From an uncultured Bacteroidota bacterium (GTDB taxonomy: Bacteria > Bacteroidota > Bacteroidia > Bacteroidales > P3), in contig CACYSB010000006.1 in assembly GCA_902777005.1 (NCBI GenBank), forward strand, positions 124,001 to 188,000: DNA of 64,000 nt. Reading direction: 5' to 3'. Both the position numbers and the translations under genes were made by a program. The notes under the pieces were generated by a model. It was given only the letters and a program-made list of their open reading frames with translations. It was not told the DNA's origin and did not search any database. This document shows, in pieces, positions 44,429 to 53,577 of this stretch. How positions within the stretch are numbered: the stretch's first letter is position 1; the number at the start of each line of letters is the position of its first letter.

Positions 44429-45696
44429 AGAAGAAAGTGATTATAATGGCAGCGGCGCTAATGGCGTCGCTGCCATTTGTCTGTGCACAGGACAGCATAA
44501 GGATTAAGCCTTACGGCTTTGTGCGCAACTACCTTACGTTCGACTCGCGCAAGACTTACACCGTCGTTGGCGGGGAGTACAACATGATACCGTTCGACAT
44601 AGACACTGTCGACGGTGTGGACCTCAACGACGTGCCGTCGATGCAGTTGCAGGCGCTGACGTCGCGCTTCGGTGTTGATATCATAGGCCCGAAACTGGGC
44701 CGCTGGAGTAGCAGCGGGAAGCTGGAGGGTGACTTTGGCGGCTTCGGCACCAACAACACGGTGCTGCGCTTGCGTCTGGCATATGTCAGGCTTACGTGTG
44801 GCGGCAGTGAGCTGGTGGTGGGACAGGATTGGCATCCGTTGAGCGGCAGCATCATGCCCGAGGTGCTGGGTATGGCCGCCGGAGCGCCGTTCCGTCCGCA
44901 CAGTCGTACACCGCAGGTGCGTGCCACGCACTACTGGGGATCGCTGGGCTTCAGCGCCGCATTACTGTGGCAGTTGCAATATATGAACAACGGTCCAAAG
45001 GATGCCGGAGACCCTACGAGCACAGCCAGTATAGGCTTCGCTAATAACGCACTGTGGCCCGAAGCTTTCCTCGGCGCCAACCTCAAGACAGGGGGACTGT
45101 ATGTGCAGTTGGGCGTCGACGCGCAGTTGCTGCGTCCCCGCACGCATGCTGTGGTGGGCGGAGTGACCAAGAAGGTTGACGAAACGATGGCTTCGATTAC
45201 GCCTACACTCTATGCACAGTATGTCGAGGATATATGGAGCATCAAGTTCCGCACCATGCTGGCACAGAACACAAGCCATCTAAATCAACTGGTAGGGTAT
45301 GCTGTCACGGGTGTCAACGAAGACGGCTCGTGGAACTACAGCCCCATGCAGGCCACCATCAGTTACCTCAACATCGCCTATGGCAAGAAGGTGCGCTGCA
45401 ACCTATTCCTGGGCTACATGAAGAACCTTGGGGCAGTAGAGCGCCTGCACGACTTCGGTGGCGGTAATTACCGTATCTATATGAAAGTCGGAGAGGCGTT
45501 CACCAGCTTGAACAGCATATGGCGTGTTGCGCCGAGCATAAGCTACAACGTAAAGGCCTTCAACATAGGGCTCGAATACGAGGTGACAGCATGTACATAT
45601 GGCGACTTGGGCGAGAGAGGGCAGATTCTGCTTAACGACCGTCTGCGAAATGTCGTAGACCACCGTATCTGCGCTATGATGAAATACAACTTCTGA
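44425..45696 (+). CDS. Porin-like outer membrane protein
   Basis: 423 residues from ATG 44425, overlapping the exchanger stop (ATGA); the frame opens far upstream inside the exchanger gene. Signal peptide KKVIIMAAALMASLPFVCAQ, then alternating beta-strand sequence (IKPYGFVRNYLTFDS, LRLRLAYVRLTCGGSELVVG, HPLSGSIMPEVLG) and a terminal Phe (MMKYNF), the pattern of DcaP-like trimeric porins. It probably admits the substrate of the preceding transporter. Confidence 0.78.
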   Translation: MKKKVIIMAAALMASLPFVCAQDSIRIKPYGFVRNYLTFDSRKTYTVVGGEYNMIPFDIDTVDGVDLNDVPSMQLQALTSRFGVDIIGPKLGRWSSSGKLEGDFGGFGTNNTVLRLRLAYVRLTCGGSELVVGQDWHPLSGSIMPEVLGMAAGAPFRPHSRTPQVRATHYWGSLGFSAALLWQLQYMNNGPKDAGDPTSTASIGFANNALWPEAFLGANLKTGGLYVQLGVDAQLLRPRTHAVVGGVTKKVDETMASITPTLYAQYVEDIWSIKFRTMLAQNTSHLNQLVGYAVTGVNEDGSWNYSPMQATISYLNIAYGKKVRCNLFLGYMKNLGAVERLHDFGGGNYRIYMKVGEAFTSLNSIWRVAPSISYNVKAFNIGLEYEVTACTYGDLGERGQILLNDRLRNVVDHRICAMMKYNF

Positions 45697-45700
45697 ATAC

Positions 45701-45733
45701 AAAGAGCCCCGCTGATTGGCGGGGCTCTTTTTT
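45701..45733. terminator. Bidirectional terminator
   Basis: AAAGAGCCCCGC (45701-45712) and GCGGGGCTCTTT (45719-45730), a 12-bp stem with 6-nt loop and a T run on the plus side. It separates convergent genes. Confidence 0.92.
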
Positions 45734-45796
45734 ATACCATCTGTTCGATGTTACAGACGAGCGATACCTATACCATCTGTTCGATGTTCCAGACGA
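45733..45796. repeat. Direct duplication at the 3' end of the PII-like gene
   Basis: Twenty-eight bases at 45733-45760 recur at 45769-45796 with one mismatch (both begin TATACCATCTGTTCGATGTT). The offset is 36 bp. The second copy holds the stop codon; the first lies beyond it. Confidence 0.85.
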
Positions 45797-46061
45797 AGGC
45801 CCGTATACCGACCTCCTCGTTCCGCTTGTCGAGTTTGCGGACGGAGAGCAGCAACTCATCGACCTTCTCGTCGGGGACGACGGTCAGTATGGCGTTGTTC
45901 ATCTCGGGCCACGTGTGGGTGCCGCGGTGTGGGTCGCCGCCCTCGTTTCCGCGCCCCTGCACGTCCTCCCACTGCGTGAAGCCGCGGATGCCAAGGGTGT
46001 CCAACATATATTCGACTCGCTCGTTGTTGGCCTGGTTGTATACTATCATTACACTTTTCAT
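45768..46061 (-). CDS. PII-like small protein linked to the RND pump
   Basis: 97 residues of ferredoxin-like/PII-like fold: VMIVYNQANNERVEYML, then a Gly-rich loop (QGRGNEGGDPHRGTHTWP) in the place of a T-loop, then NAILTVVPDEKVDELL. It follows the RND gene by 16 bp in the same direction and is probably a small regulatory partner of the pump; similar proteins accompany RND systems in Bacteroidetes. Ligand unknown. Confidence 0.75.
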   Translation of the reverse strand: MKSVMIVYNQANNERVEYMLDTLGIRGFTQWEDVQGRGNEGGDPHRGTHTWPEMNNAILTVVPDEKVDELLLSVRKLDKRNEEVGIRAFVWNIEQMV

Positions 46062-46077
46062 AACTGTCAGTTTTCTA

Positions 46078-49000
46078 TTAGTTCTTTTCGTTCTGATTGA
46101 GATCGATGTTCATGAATACGAATTTGCGGCGCTCTCTCTCTTTCTTCTCTATCTCGCCCCGGCGGTTGAAGACGCCGTAGAGCACTGGCACCACTATCAG
46201 TGTGACGAAGGTGGAGACTGTGAGGCCTCCAATGACGACCAGTCCCATCGTAGTCCACATCTCCGAGCCTTCCGAGTTCGAGGTGGCCATCGGTATCATG
46301 CCGAGTATGGTGGTGAAGGCCGTCATCAGCACTGGCCGCAGGCGGCTCTGGCCGCTCATGGCGATAGCTTCGTTGAGGGCGACACCACGCTCACGCATCA
46401 GGTTGATGTAGTCGACAAGCACTATTCCGTTCTTCACCACGATGCCGATAAGGAGCACGAGGCCGAGGAGGCCTATCATGTCTATGTTGTTGCCTGTGAA
46501 GAACATCATCAGTACCACGCCGCTGATGGCGAAGGGTATGGAGAACATGATGATGAAGGGCTTGCTGAACGACTCGAACTGCGAGGCCATTACGATGTAT
46601 ACGAGCATGATGATGAGCAAGCCTAGCATAAGCATATCGCGTGTGGAATCCTGCTGGTCTTTGTAGTTGCCAGCCAATGCTATATGTATTTCCTGCGGTA
46701 CCTCCATCTGGTCAATCTCTTTCTGTACGCTTTGGGCCAGTTCCTGTAGCGAGGTGTTGAAGGGCATCACCGTCAGTGTCAGGTAGCGCTGGCGGTTCTT
46801 GCGCTCGATGGTCGGCGGGCACCAGTATTCCTCCACTTTTCCCAGCTCCTCGAGCTTGATTATCTTGCCTGTCGGGGTGGGGATGGAGAGCTGCTCTATG
46901 TCGGTAATGCTGGAGCGGTACTCTTCGCGCAGGCGTACCACAATATTGTACTCCTCGCCGTCTTCTTTGAGGAAGCCGGCCGCCATTCCGTTTACGCGGT
47001 TGCGCACATACATTGCCACAGTGGAGCCGTTGAGACCGTGGAGGGCCAGCTTCTGCTTGTCGAAGGTTATCTTGAGCTCTGCACGGTCTTCGTCTCGCGA
47101 GATCTTGGTATCGCGGGCTCCGGCCACATTCTGTTCCACCCGCTTCTTGAGTTGCTGGGTGAAGGCGGTTGTCTGGTCGAAGTCGTAGCCGTAGATCTCA
47201 ACAGCAAGGGAGTTGTTGCTTCCGCCGCCCATCATGCCGCCTTGGTTCACCTGGAATGTCACTATCTCGGGGTACTCCGCAAAGCAGCGGCGCAGTTTCT
47301 CCTGCATTTGGAAGATTGTCTCGTCGCGCACATACTTCTTGGTGCACCGCACCGTCATCGATATCTTGTTGTTGGTGGTGCTGTTGAAGAGTGCGGCGAA
47401 ACCAGCGTCATCATTTGAGCCTGCCGAGGTGGAGACCACCAGCACCTCTTTGCCGAGGATCCGATATATGTCGTCCTCCATGTGGCGGGCAGTTTTGAGT
47501 GTTTCCTCAATGCGGGTGCCGCGCTGAAGTTCGGCGCTGATGCTTATCTGGCCGTTATCCTGTTCTTTCATGAAGTCCATACCTATCTTGCCGCTAATGA
47601 CCGGCAGCAGGGTGACAATGAAGAACGCCAGCGCGATGAGCATCGTGATGCGTTTGTGACCCAAGCACCAACGCAGCACGTTGGCGTATGCCACGTCTAC
47701 GGCATTGAAAGCACGTATGACGGTGCGGTTATATATGTTGCGCTCTTTCTTGCGGTTGTATTCCTCTTCGTCCTCTTTCTTGAAGAAGAAGGGGCGCTCC
47801 TTGAGCAGTTTCGATGAGAGCATAGGAATAAGTGTGATAGCCGCCGTTGTGGAGACACATACCACGATGGTGACAATCCAGCCCAGCTCCTTCATGAAGA
47901 TACCCATCATGCCGGGCAGCATGGTGAGCGGCACGAACACCGCCACAAGCACCAGCGTGGTGGCAATGACTGACGTCCACACCTCGTTGGTGGCGCAGAT
48001 GGCCGCCTCGCGCGGATTCTCGCCACGGTCGATATGTTTGGATATGTTCTCAAGCACCACGATGGCGTCGTCGACAACCATTCCGATGGCCACCGTCAGC
48101 GATGCCAGCGAGATGATGTTCAGCGAGCTGTCGGCAAGCAGCAGGTAGATGAACGAGGTGACGAGCGATATGGGTATCGTCAGCGCGATAATCACCGTCG
48201 AGCGCCAGTTGCCCAGGAACACGAGCACCACCAGCACCACAAACAGCAGAGCGTAGAAGATACTCTCGGTCAGGCCGTTGATGGCGTTGATGATTTCCTC
48301 CGAACCGTCGCGGATAAGGGTGAACTCGATGTCGGGCGGCAGCGTCTTCCGTATTTGCTCCATCTCGGCTTTCACCTGTCGGGCAATAGCCACTGTGTTG
48401 GCGCCGGTCTGTTTGGATATGATTATGCGTGCGCCATCGTGGCGGTTGATCTTCTCGTCGAGCGAGAGGTCCTTGATGGTATCGCGCACCGTGGCGAGGT
48501 CGCGCACGAAGACCTGCTTGCCTGTCATCGTGGTTGTCACAGCTATGTCGGCAATCTCGGAACTCTCGATGTATTCGCCCTTGACGCGCATCTGATACTG
48601 CTCCTTGCCCATCTTTACGGTGCCGCTGGCCAGGTCGAGGTTGTTGGCGCTGATGGCGTTGCCCACCTGCTCCAGACTGATGCCGTAGGCGTCCAGCTGC
48701 TTCGGGTCGAGGTCTATGTATACGTAGCGTTGCGGGGCGCCGCTGACGGTGATGTTGCCGATGCCGTCTATGCGGTTAAGCTCGTTGACTACGTTGTCCT
48801 CCAGTATGCGGTCCATTCCTGAATAGCTCTCCCTGGCTGTGAATCCGTATACCATGATAGGCATTGCCGATGAGTTCAGCTTCAGTATCATCGGGCGGCT
48901 CACTCCGTCGGGCAGGTTGTCGAACAGCAGGTCCACGTATGAGCGTATGTCGTTCAGGGCTTCGTCGATGTCTGATCCCCACTCGAACTCGAGGGTGACA

Positions 49001-49269
49001 ACGGAGATGTTGTCGCGTGAGTTTGACGTGATGTTCTTAAGTCCGTCCACCGAGTTGAGTGAGTTCTCGACTATCTTGGTGATGTTGGTCTCGATGTCGC
49101 TGGCGTTGGCGCCTGCGTAGGTGGTCATCACGGTGACGTATGGCGGGTCCATCTCGGGCATCTGGTCGATTGGCAGGCGCGAGAGGGAGAACAGGCCCAG
49201 CACGATGACGGCCACGAATATCAAGCCCGTCGTGATGGGCTTGTTGATTGCTGTCTTGTAAATAGCCAT
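46078..49269 (-). CDS. RND efflux transporter, AcrB/HAE1 type
   Basis: 1063 residues with the full twelve-helix, two-repeat RND structure. N-terminal MAIYKTAINKPITTGLIFVA, proton-relay Asp pair in VAIGMVVDDAIVVLENI, Lys in LLIGIVVKNGIVLVDYINL, large periplasmic loops. It pumps hydrophobic or amphiphilic compounds across the envelope with proton motive force, together with the adaptor and TolC proteins encoded upstream. Confidence 0.96.
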   Translation of the reverse strand: MAIYKTAINKPITTGLIFVAVIVLGLFSLSRLPIDQMPEMDPPYVTVMTTYAGANASDIETNITKIVENSLNSVDGLKNITSNSRDNISVVTLEFEWGSDIDEALNDIRSYVDLLFDNLPDGVSRPMILKLNSSAMPIMVYGFTARESYSGMDRILEDNVVNELNRIDGIGNITVSGAPQRYVYIDLDPKQLDAYGISLEQVGNAISANNLDLASGTVKMGKEQYQMRVKGEYIESSEIADIAVTTTMTGKQVFVRDLATVRDTIKDLSLDEKINRHDGARIIISKQTGANTVAIARQVKAEMEQIRKTLPPDIEFTLIRDGSEEIINAINGLTESIFYALLFVVLVVLVFLGNWRSTVIIALTIPISLVTSFIYLLLADSSLNIISLASLTVAIGMVVDDAIVVLENISKHIDRGENPREAAICATNEVWTSVIATTLVLVAVFVPLTMLPGMMGIFMKELGWIVTIVVCVSTTAAITLIPMLSSKLLKERPFFFKKEDEEEYNRKKERNIYNRTVIRAFNAVDVAYANVLRWCLGHKRITMLIALAFFIVTLLPVISGKIGMDFMKEQDNGQISISAELQRGTRIEETLKTARHMEDDIYRILGKEVLVVSTSAGSNDDAGFAALFNSTTNNKISMTVRCTKKYVRDETIFQMQEKLRRCFAEYPEIVTFQVNQGGMMGGGSNNSLAVEIYGYDFDQTTAFTQQLKKRVEQNVAGARDTKISRDEDRAELKITFDKQKLALHGLNGSTVAMYVRNRVNGMAAGFLKEDGEEYNIVVRLREEYRSSITDIEQLSIPTPTGKIIKLEELGKVEEYWCPPTIERKNRQRYLTLTVMPFNTSLQELAQSVQKEIDQMEVPQEIHIALAGNYKDQQDSTRDMLMLGLLIIMLVYIVMASQFESFSKPFIIMFSIPFAISGVVLMMFFTGNNIDMIGLLGLVLLIGIVVKNGIVLVDYINLMRERGVALNEAIAMSGQSRLRPVLMTAFTTILGMIPMATSNSEGSEMWTTMGLVVIGGLTVSTFVTLIVVPVLYGVFNRRGEIEKKERERRKFVFMNIDLNQNEKN

Positions 49270-49284
49270 TTCCTTAGCTTATTT

Positions 49285-49375
49285 CAATTCTCAATTCTCA
49301 ATTCTCAATTCTCAATTCCCAATTCTCAATTCTCAATTCTCAATTCTCAATTCTCAATTCTCAATTCTCAATTTT
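49285..49375. repeat. Heptamer array (CAATTCT)13
   Basis: Thirteen uninterrupted 7-mers, all CAATTCT except one CAATTCC and the last CAATTTT. It lies between the adaptor and RND genes and supplies the adaptor stop codon. The same unit recurs at 56824, 60805 and 60904. Confidence 0.95.
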
Positions 49376-50402
49376 CAACTATCTCCAGTTTGTCACCGTC
49401 AACTAAACGTGCCTGTCCGGTCACCACCAGCTGGTCGCCGGCCTTCATGGCGCCATCTTCGATGGGCAGCACCTCGATGCGGTCGTCGAAACGCTGGCCC
49501 AGCGTAACGGCCACGCGGCGGGCCGTACCGCCGTCGTTCACGAACACGTAGCGGTCATTGGAGCCCGTGAGCTTAAGCACGCTCTGGTAGGGTACCACGA
49601 TGGCGTCCACCTCGCCCACAGCCAGACGGGTGCGCACATACATGCCGGGCCGTATCTTCTCGCTGTTGTTGGGTATGTTAAGCTTGGCCTGGAAGGTGTG
49701 GCTCTGCGGGTCCACCGTAGGGTATACTATCTCTATCGTGGCGGGGAACACCTCGCCCGGGTAGATGTCGCTTTCAACCTCCACTTTCATGCCCTGTTTC
49801 ACCTTGGGGAAGTATGTCTCCGGTATGTTGATGATGGCTTTCAGACGGTTTATCTGCGTCAGCGTCAGTATCGGTGCTCCGGTGTACATCTCGCCGTCCT
49901 CGAAGTTCTTGGCGCTGATGACGCCGGCGAACTGGGCCTTCACAAAGGTGTTCTCGTTCTGGAAACGCTCGGTCTCCACCAGCTGGTCGTATCCGGCCTT
50001 GGTCTGGTCGTAGACCTGCTGGCTCACCGAGCCCGTGGCTTTCAGGGCCGTCACGCGGTCGAGCTCGGTCTTCGTGCTGGCCAGGTTGATGCGCGTGGTG
50101 TTGAGCTGAGTCTGGTCCATGCGCACCAGCATCGCGCCTTTCTGCACACGCGAGCCCACCTCGACGTATATGTGCTCGATGTGGCCCGTGATGCTGGGCG
50201 ATATGTTCATGGTCTCGTAGCCCTCCAGCGTGGAGCTCAGTTCCAGCGTCTTGGATATGCGCTCGCTCTCCAGCGTGAGCACCTTCACCTTCTCGGCCTC
50301 TTTCTTGGTTGTCGTCGCGGCCTTCTCGCCGCCTTTGCCGCCGCAGGCCACGAGGCTCGCGGCAGCAGCAATAATCATTACTGTACGGATTGCTTTATTC
50401 AT
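49368..50402 (-). CDS. RND periplasmic adaptor (AcrA type)
   Basis: 344 residues. Lipoprotein signal AAAASLVACGG (Cys20). Barrel-sandwich halves (NISPSITGHIEHIYVEVGSR; FVKAQFAGVISAKNFEDGE) flank a coiled-coil hairpin, then a beta-barrel domain and a C-terminal KLTGSNDRYVFVND domain. It connects AcrB and TolC. Confidence 0.94.
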   Translation of the reverse strand: MNKAIRTVMIIAAAASLVACGGKGGEKAATTTKKEAEKVKVLTLESERISKTLELSSTLEGYETMNISPSITGHIEHIYVEVGSRVQKGAMLVRMDQTQLNTTRINLASTKTELDRVTALKATGSVSQQVYDQTKAGYDQLVETERFQNENTFVKAQFAGVISAKNFEDGEMYTGAPILTLTQINRLKAIINIPETYFPKVKQGMKVEVESDIYPGEVFPATIEIVYPTVDPQSHTFQAKLNIPNNSEKIRPGMYVRTRLAVGEVDAIVVPYQSVLKLTGSNDRYVFVNDGGTARRVAVTLGQRFDDRIEVLPIEDGAMKAGDQLVVTGQARLVDGDKLEIVEN

Positions 50403-50430
50403 GATGCTTTGTCTCTTTTGTTCTTGACGC

Positions 50431-51729
50431 TTAATTGTTCAACAGGTTTTCGAGGGCTATCTGTGCGCTCACCACGTTCATCACAGCCTGTATGTAGTTG
50501 CTCTGGGCGGTGATGATGTCGGTGCTGGCGGTGGTCACCTCCAGGCTGCTGGCGCGGCCGTAGCGGTACTTCTCCGTCACGTTGGCGAAGACGCGCTGCG
50601 TCACCTCGAGGTTGCGGCTCTGTATGTCGTAGGTCTCCAGGGCCGATGCCAGGTCGTAGCTCAGCTGGTTGTACTGTACGCGGAGTCCGTCCTCGGCCTG
50701 GCGGCGGCTGTTGACGCTCTCCTCGTAGGCTATCTTGGCGCTCTTGATGCCTGCTATGCGGGTGCCGGAGGTCAGCAGCGGTATGCTGACGCTGGCGCCC
50801 ACCATGTTGGGCGGCGTCATGTTCATACCCTCCTCGCCGAAGTAGACCTTCTTGCTGTACTGGTAGTAGGCCGACAGGGTGGGGGAGAAGTCCATCCAGG
50901 CCATCGTGACCTGCTTCTTTGCGAGCTTCTCGCTCTGTTCCAGCAGCTGGTAGTTGTAGTTGCGTGTGATGTCGAAGTTCTGCCCGAGCAGGCGTGCAGC
51001 CTCGTCGATGTCCAGTATTTCGTCCAGCGGCGTTGTCAGCTGTACGTCGGCGTTCACGTCGGCACCCAGCTGCAGCAGCATGGTGTTGCGCAGGGCCGCC
51101 AGCGAGCGGCGTGTGCTGTTGATGCTGCTGCGCAGCGAAGCCACCTGCACCTGAAGCTTGTCGGCATCCACCTGTTCGGCGGCGCCCACGTCGACGGCGC
51201 TCTGGCTGGTCGCCGCCAGCCGCTCGAGGTTGGCCAGGCTCGAGTCAAGCAGGCCCACGGTCTGCTGCATCACCAGTATGCTCACGTAGACGTTCTTCAC
51301 GTTGGCGCGCGTCGTCTGTTCAGTCTGGCTGCGCGTGATGTCGCTCATCTCGACGGCGATGTCCTGCATCATGGTGCCTACCACCATGGCGCCGTTGAGC
51401 GCCATCGAGGCAGTCACGCTGAAGTTGCCGTTGGGGTCCATAGGTATCTTGATGGACATCAGGCCGGAGCCCATCTTCATCTCGTAGCCCAGCATGTTCT
51501 GGTAGTCGAAGCCTGCCTTCACGCTCGGCAGCATCGAGCTCAGCGTCTTCCAGCGGTCGGCCTCAGCTTTCTTCACGTCGAGGGTGGCGTTCTGCATCGC
51601 CGCGTTGTGCTCCACGGCATAGCGCTGCGCCTCGTCGAGGCTAAGCCTCATCGTCCGACCCTCCTGCGCCGAAGCGTAGGAGACGCCTGCCGTAACGACC
51701 AAGGCCACAATCACTCTTTTCAGTATCAT
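50431..51729 (-). CDS. TolC family outer membrane protein of the RND pump
   Basis: 432 residues from Met at 51729 (MILKRVIVALVVTAGVSYASAQ signal); the frame extends 27 bp upstream. TolC coiled-coil architecture in two halves (LSLDEAQRYAVEHNAAMQNA; second half near YNYQLLEQSEKLAKKQVT). The exit duct of the tripartite pump. Confidence 0.92.
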   Translation of the reverse strand: MILKRVIVALVVTAGVSYASAQEGRTMRLSLDEAQRYAVEHNAAMQNATLDVKKAEADRWKTLSSMLPSVKAGFDYQNMLGYEMKMGSGLMSIKIPMDPNGNFSVTASMALNGAMVVGTMMQDIAVEMSDITRSQTEQTTRANVKNVYVSILVMQQTVGLLDSSLANLERLAATSQSAVDVGAAEQVDADKLQVQVASLRSSINSTRRSLAALRNTMLLQLGADVNADVQLTTPLDEILDIDEAARLLGQNFDITRNYNYQLLEQSEKLAKKQVTMAWMDFSPTLSAYYQYSKKVYFGEEGMNMTPPNMVGASVSIPLLTSGTRIAGIKSAKIAYEESVNSRRQAEDGLRVQYNQLSYDLASALETYDIQSRNLEVTQRVFANVTEKYRYGRASSLEVTTASTDIITAQSNYIQAVMNVVSAQIALENLLNN

Positions 51730-51752
51730 ATCGGTATTGTTTTTGTTTTCTT

Positions 51753-52394
51753 TCAATAATTAGGAATATCCAATTCTTCCATCACCTTGCGGAAACGTGG
51801 CTCCGACTGCTCGTAGCGCTCGATGGTCTCGATGGTCATAAGACCGCGCAAGTATGTGAAACATATCTCGTTCAGACGGCGGGCATGGGCCTTGGGGTCG
51901 TCTACGGCCGAGATGCGGTGCTGCTGTATCAGGTCGCAGAGGAAGTCCACAGCCACCTCGATGTCGGCGTCCGGACGCAGGTAGTTGTGGCTTCTGACGT
52001 ATTCCATGCCGTGCTCCATCATAGTGTGAAGGGTCTCCGTGTGGAGGCGGAAGAAACGGTCGTGGATGTCGGGGTAGTAGCGTTCGGCCTCCTCGATGAG
52101 GCGGTGATAGCGGTGGTTGGTGTCGGCACCGACGCGGAGCATGTACATGGCCACCAGCAAAGGCTCGTCCACCTTGCTGTGCGCCTTGCGGTGCAGGTCG
52201 TTGATCTGGTCGTGCACACGCATCAGGCATTCTGCCAGCAGCTCCTCCTTGTTGGCGAAGGTCTCGTAGAGTGTGCGTTTCGACATGTGCATGGCCTGGG
52301 CGATATCGTCCATTGTCACTCCGCGACAGCCGCGCGTGTTGAACATCTGCAACGCCGTCTCAACGATTTTTTCCCTGTTCTCTTCGTTTGCCAT
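51753..52394 (-). CDS. TetR/AcrR family transcriptional regulator
   Basis: 213 residues. The N-terminal helix-turn-helix is FNTRGCRGVTMDDIAQAMHM SKRTLYETFANKEE (residues 18-51), the rest a helical ligand-binding domain. First gene of the pump operon, so it probably represses the operon and itself until a pump substrate binds. A clear promoter precedes it. Confidence 0.94.
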   Translation of the reverse strand: MANEENREKIVETALQMFNTRGCRGVTMDDIAQAMHMSKRTLYETFANKEELLAECLMRVHDQINDLHRKAHSKVDEPLLVAMYMLRVGADTNHRYHRLIEEAERYYPDIHDRFFRLHTETLHTMMEHGMEYVRSHNYLRPDADIEVAVDFLCDLIQQHRISAVDDPKAHARRLNEICFTYLRGLMTIETIERYEQSEPRFRKVMEELDIPNY

Positions 52395-52466
52395 CTGGCT
52401 CTATCTTCTTGTTATCAAAACAATAACGCGCTTTGCGCCGCTCTTTCGTGAGCGCAAAAAACGGTG

Positions 52467-52474
52467 CAAAGATA
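52467..52474 (-). promoter_or_regulatory. Promoter of the tetR-pump operon
   Basis: On the minus strand TATCTTTG followed by CAC, 72 bp before the tetR start and immediately after the yajC terminator. Confidence 0.75.
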
Positions 52475-52482
52475 CAATAAAA

Positions 52483-52515
52483 ACTCCGAAAACTGAAATA
52501 GTTTTCGGAGTTTTT
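52483..52515. terminator. Terminator after yajC
   Basis: ACTCCGAAAACT (52483-52494) and AGTTTTCGGAGT (52500-52511), a 12-bp stem with 5-nt loop and T runs on both strands. Confidence 0.9.
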
Positions 52516-52538
52516 GTTGTTAAATAATCTTAATGATT

Positions 52539-52820
52539 CTATTTCCTCGTGGGCACAGGCTGCAGCGTGGCTATCTGCACCTTCATCTTCACTCCCGGGG
52601 CGGCCTCGACCACGGCATAGGCGCCGTCGCGGCTCACGAACTTCACGTGGATGCCGCCGGCGGTCATCAGCTCGTCGCCGGCCTTCAGGCTGTCGCGGTA
52701 GGCTGCCTCCTTCTTGGCCTTGTCGTTCTGCGGCTTGATGAGGAAGAAATAGAACACGACAATCATCGCCACTACCATGATGGCTGTCTTCCAGCCGTTT
52801 GCAATGTCTAATAGTACCAT
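52539..52820 (-). CDS. yajC: Preprotein translocase subunit YajC
   Basis: 93 residues: one helix (TAIMVVAMIVVFYFFLIKPQ) followed by the family signature KPQNDKAKKEAAYRDSLKAG and DELMTAGGIHVKFVSRD. YajC associates with SecDF at the Sec translocon. It stands alone here. Confidence 0.92.
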   Translation of the reverse strand: MVLLDIANGWKTAIMVVAMIVVFYFFLIKPQNDKAKKEAAYRDSLKAGDELMTAGGIHVKFVSRDGAYAVVEAAPGVKMKVQIATLQPVPTRK

Positions 52821-52900
52821 ATCTTTGCTTTTTATTGTTTTCTTGAATTATTTTAACGCCCATCCCGCAATATTATTGTATGAAAATATAAAAAACTACC

Positions 52901-52929
52901 AAAAAAAGCCTCCCCGCGGTGGGGAGGCT
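52901..52929 (-). terminator. Minus-strand terminator or attenuator upstream of yajC
   Basis: AGCCTCCCC (52907-52915) and GGGGAGGCT (52921-52929) form a 9-bp stem with a 5-nt loop; seven A (52901-52907) give a U run on the minus strand. No gene is recognised to its right, so it may end a short RNA or attenuate yajC. Confidence 0.65.
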
Positions 52930-53041
52930 CCAACTTTGTATAATTATCCGTTTGATTTTTATAAATGTGACAGTTGTGACAGTTCAAAATAGAGCGACAG
53001 GACAGCCCATCCGTAATGGCAACGGTGTAACAAGGACATGC

Positions 53042-53118
53042 ATTCGCCATTTCGACCATCCTTCAACCATCGTTCGACCATCCTTTAACCATTAGTAATG
53101 GTAAAACTATGGTTAAGT
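53042..53118. repeat. 11-mer-phased palindrome E6
   Basis: Tandem 11-mers CGACCATCCTT (53053), CAACCATCGTT, CGACCATCCTT, TAACCATTAGT, then AATGGTAAAAC and TATGGTTAAGT on the other side of the dyad (CCATTAGTAATGG). It is a divergent member. The 750-bp gap between yajC and the type IX cargo gene otherwise holds the terminator, promoter and RNA listed here; 53119-53239 shows nothing recognisable. Confidence 0.65.
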
Positions 53119-53239
53119 TATTTTAGAAATATGTTTGAAATACCCCATGAATGACGAGTCAACGACGACCACAGCATAAAGACACTCTCCTGCGAGGTGA
53201 ACGACAAATAACAAATGCCCACGATTTTTCATGAATTTT

Positions 53240-53270
53240 TTTGTCAGTTTAAAAACTATTCGTATCTTTG
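53240..53270 (+). promoter_or_regulatory. Promoter of the leader RNA/type IX cargo gene
   Basis: TTTG (53240-53243), 19-bp spacer, TATCTTTG (53263-53270), then CA: a complete Bacteroidetes promoter. Confidence 0.85.
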
Positions 53271-53275
53271 CACCG

Positions 53276-53520
53276 TCATTCGTTAGGGATGACAGACATA
53301 TAAATAAGACGTTGTAGACGTTTTATCTGCGGCGCGTAGAATCTCGCAAATTCGAATGCCATAGCAAGATAAAGCTTTTGCCAACGTCCAATGTTGCGTC
53401 TATACATTATCTGTATATTCGTTAGCGTGGACTTCGGCGTTGTTTATTCTCTATGACAGGCATGCGAGAGCCTTACGCGCGGGATAAGTAACGAAAGTTA
53501 GATGTCCGCGCTTCTTTTTT
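53276..53520 (+). ncRNA. Structured leader or free-standing RNA candidate
   Basis: About 245 nt without ORF between a strong promoter and a T run. A first domain is closed by GACGTTG (53308-53314) with CAACGTC (53382-53388) and TTTATCT (53322-53328) with AGATAAA (53367-53373). A second is GCGTGGAC (53425-53432) with GTCCGCGC (53504-53511), followed by TTCTTTTTT, a terminator. TTCGTTA (53418-53424) and TAACGAA (53489-53495) also pair; that helix crosses the terminator stem, so it is a pseudoknot or an alternative fold. Family not recognised. Confidence 0.6.
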
Positions 53521-53577
53521 ATGTGTTTATTGAACTGAAGTTTTAACCTTTTAAACAATAAACAACATGAAGAAAAA

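Noticed and set aside
52853-53059. 68-residue cysteine-containing ORF on the minus strand
   Set aside because: It spans a terminator hairpin and has no ribosome-binding context or domain that I recognise; probably fortuitous.
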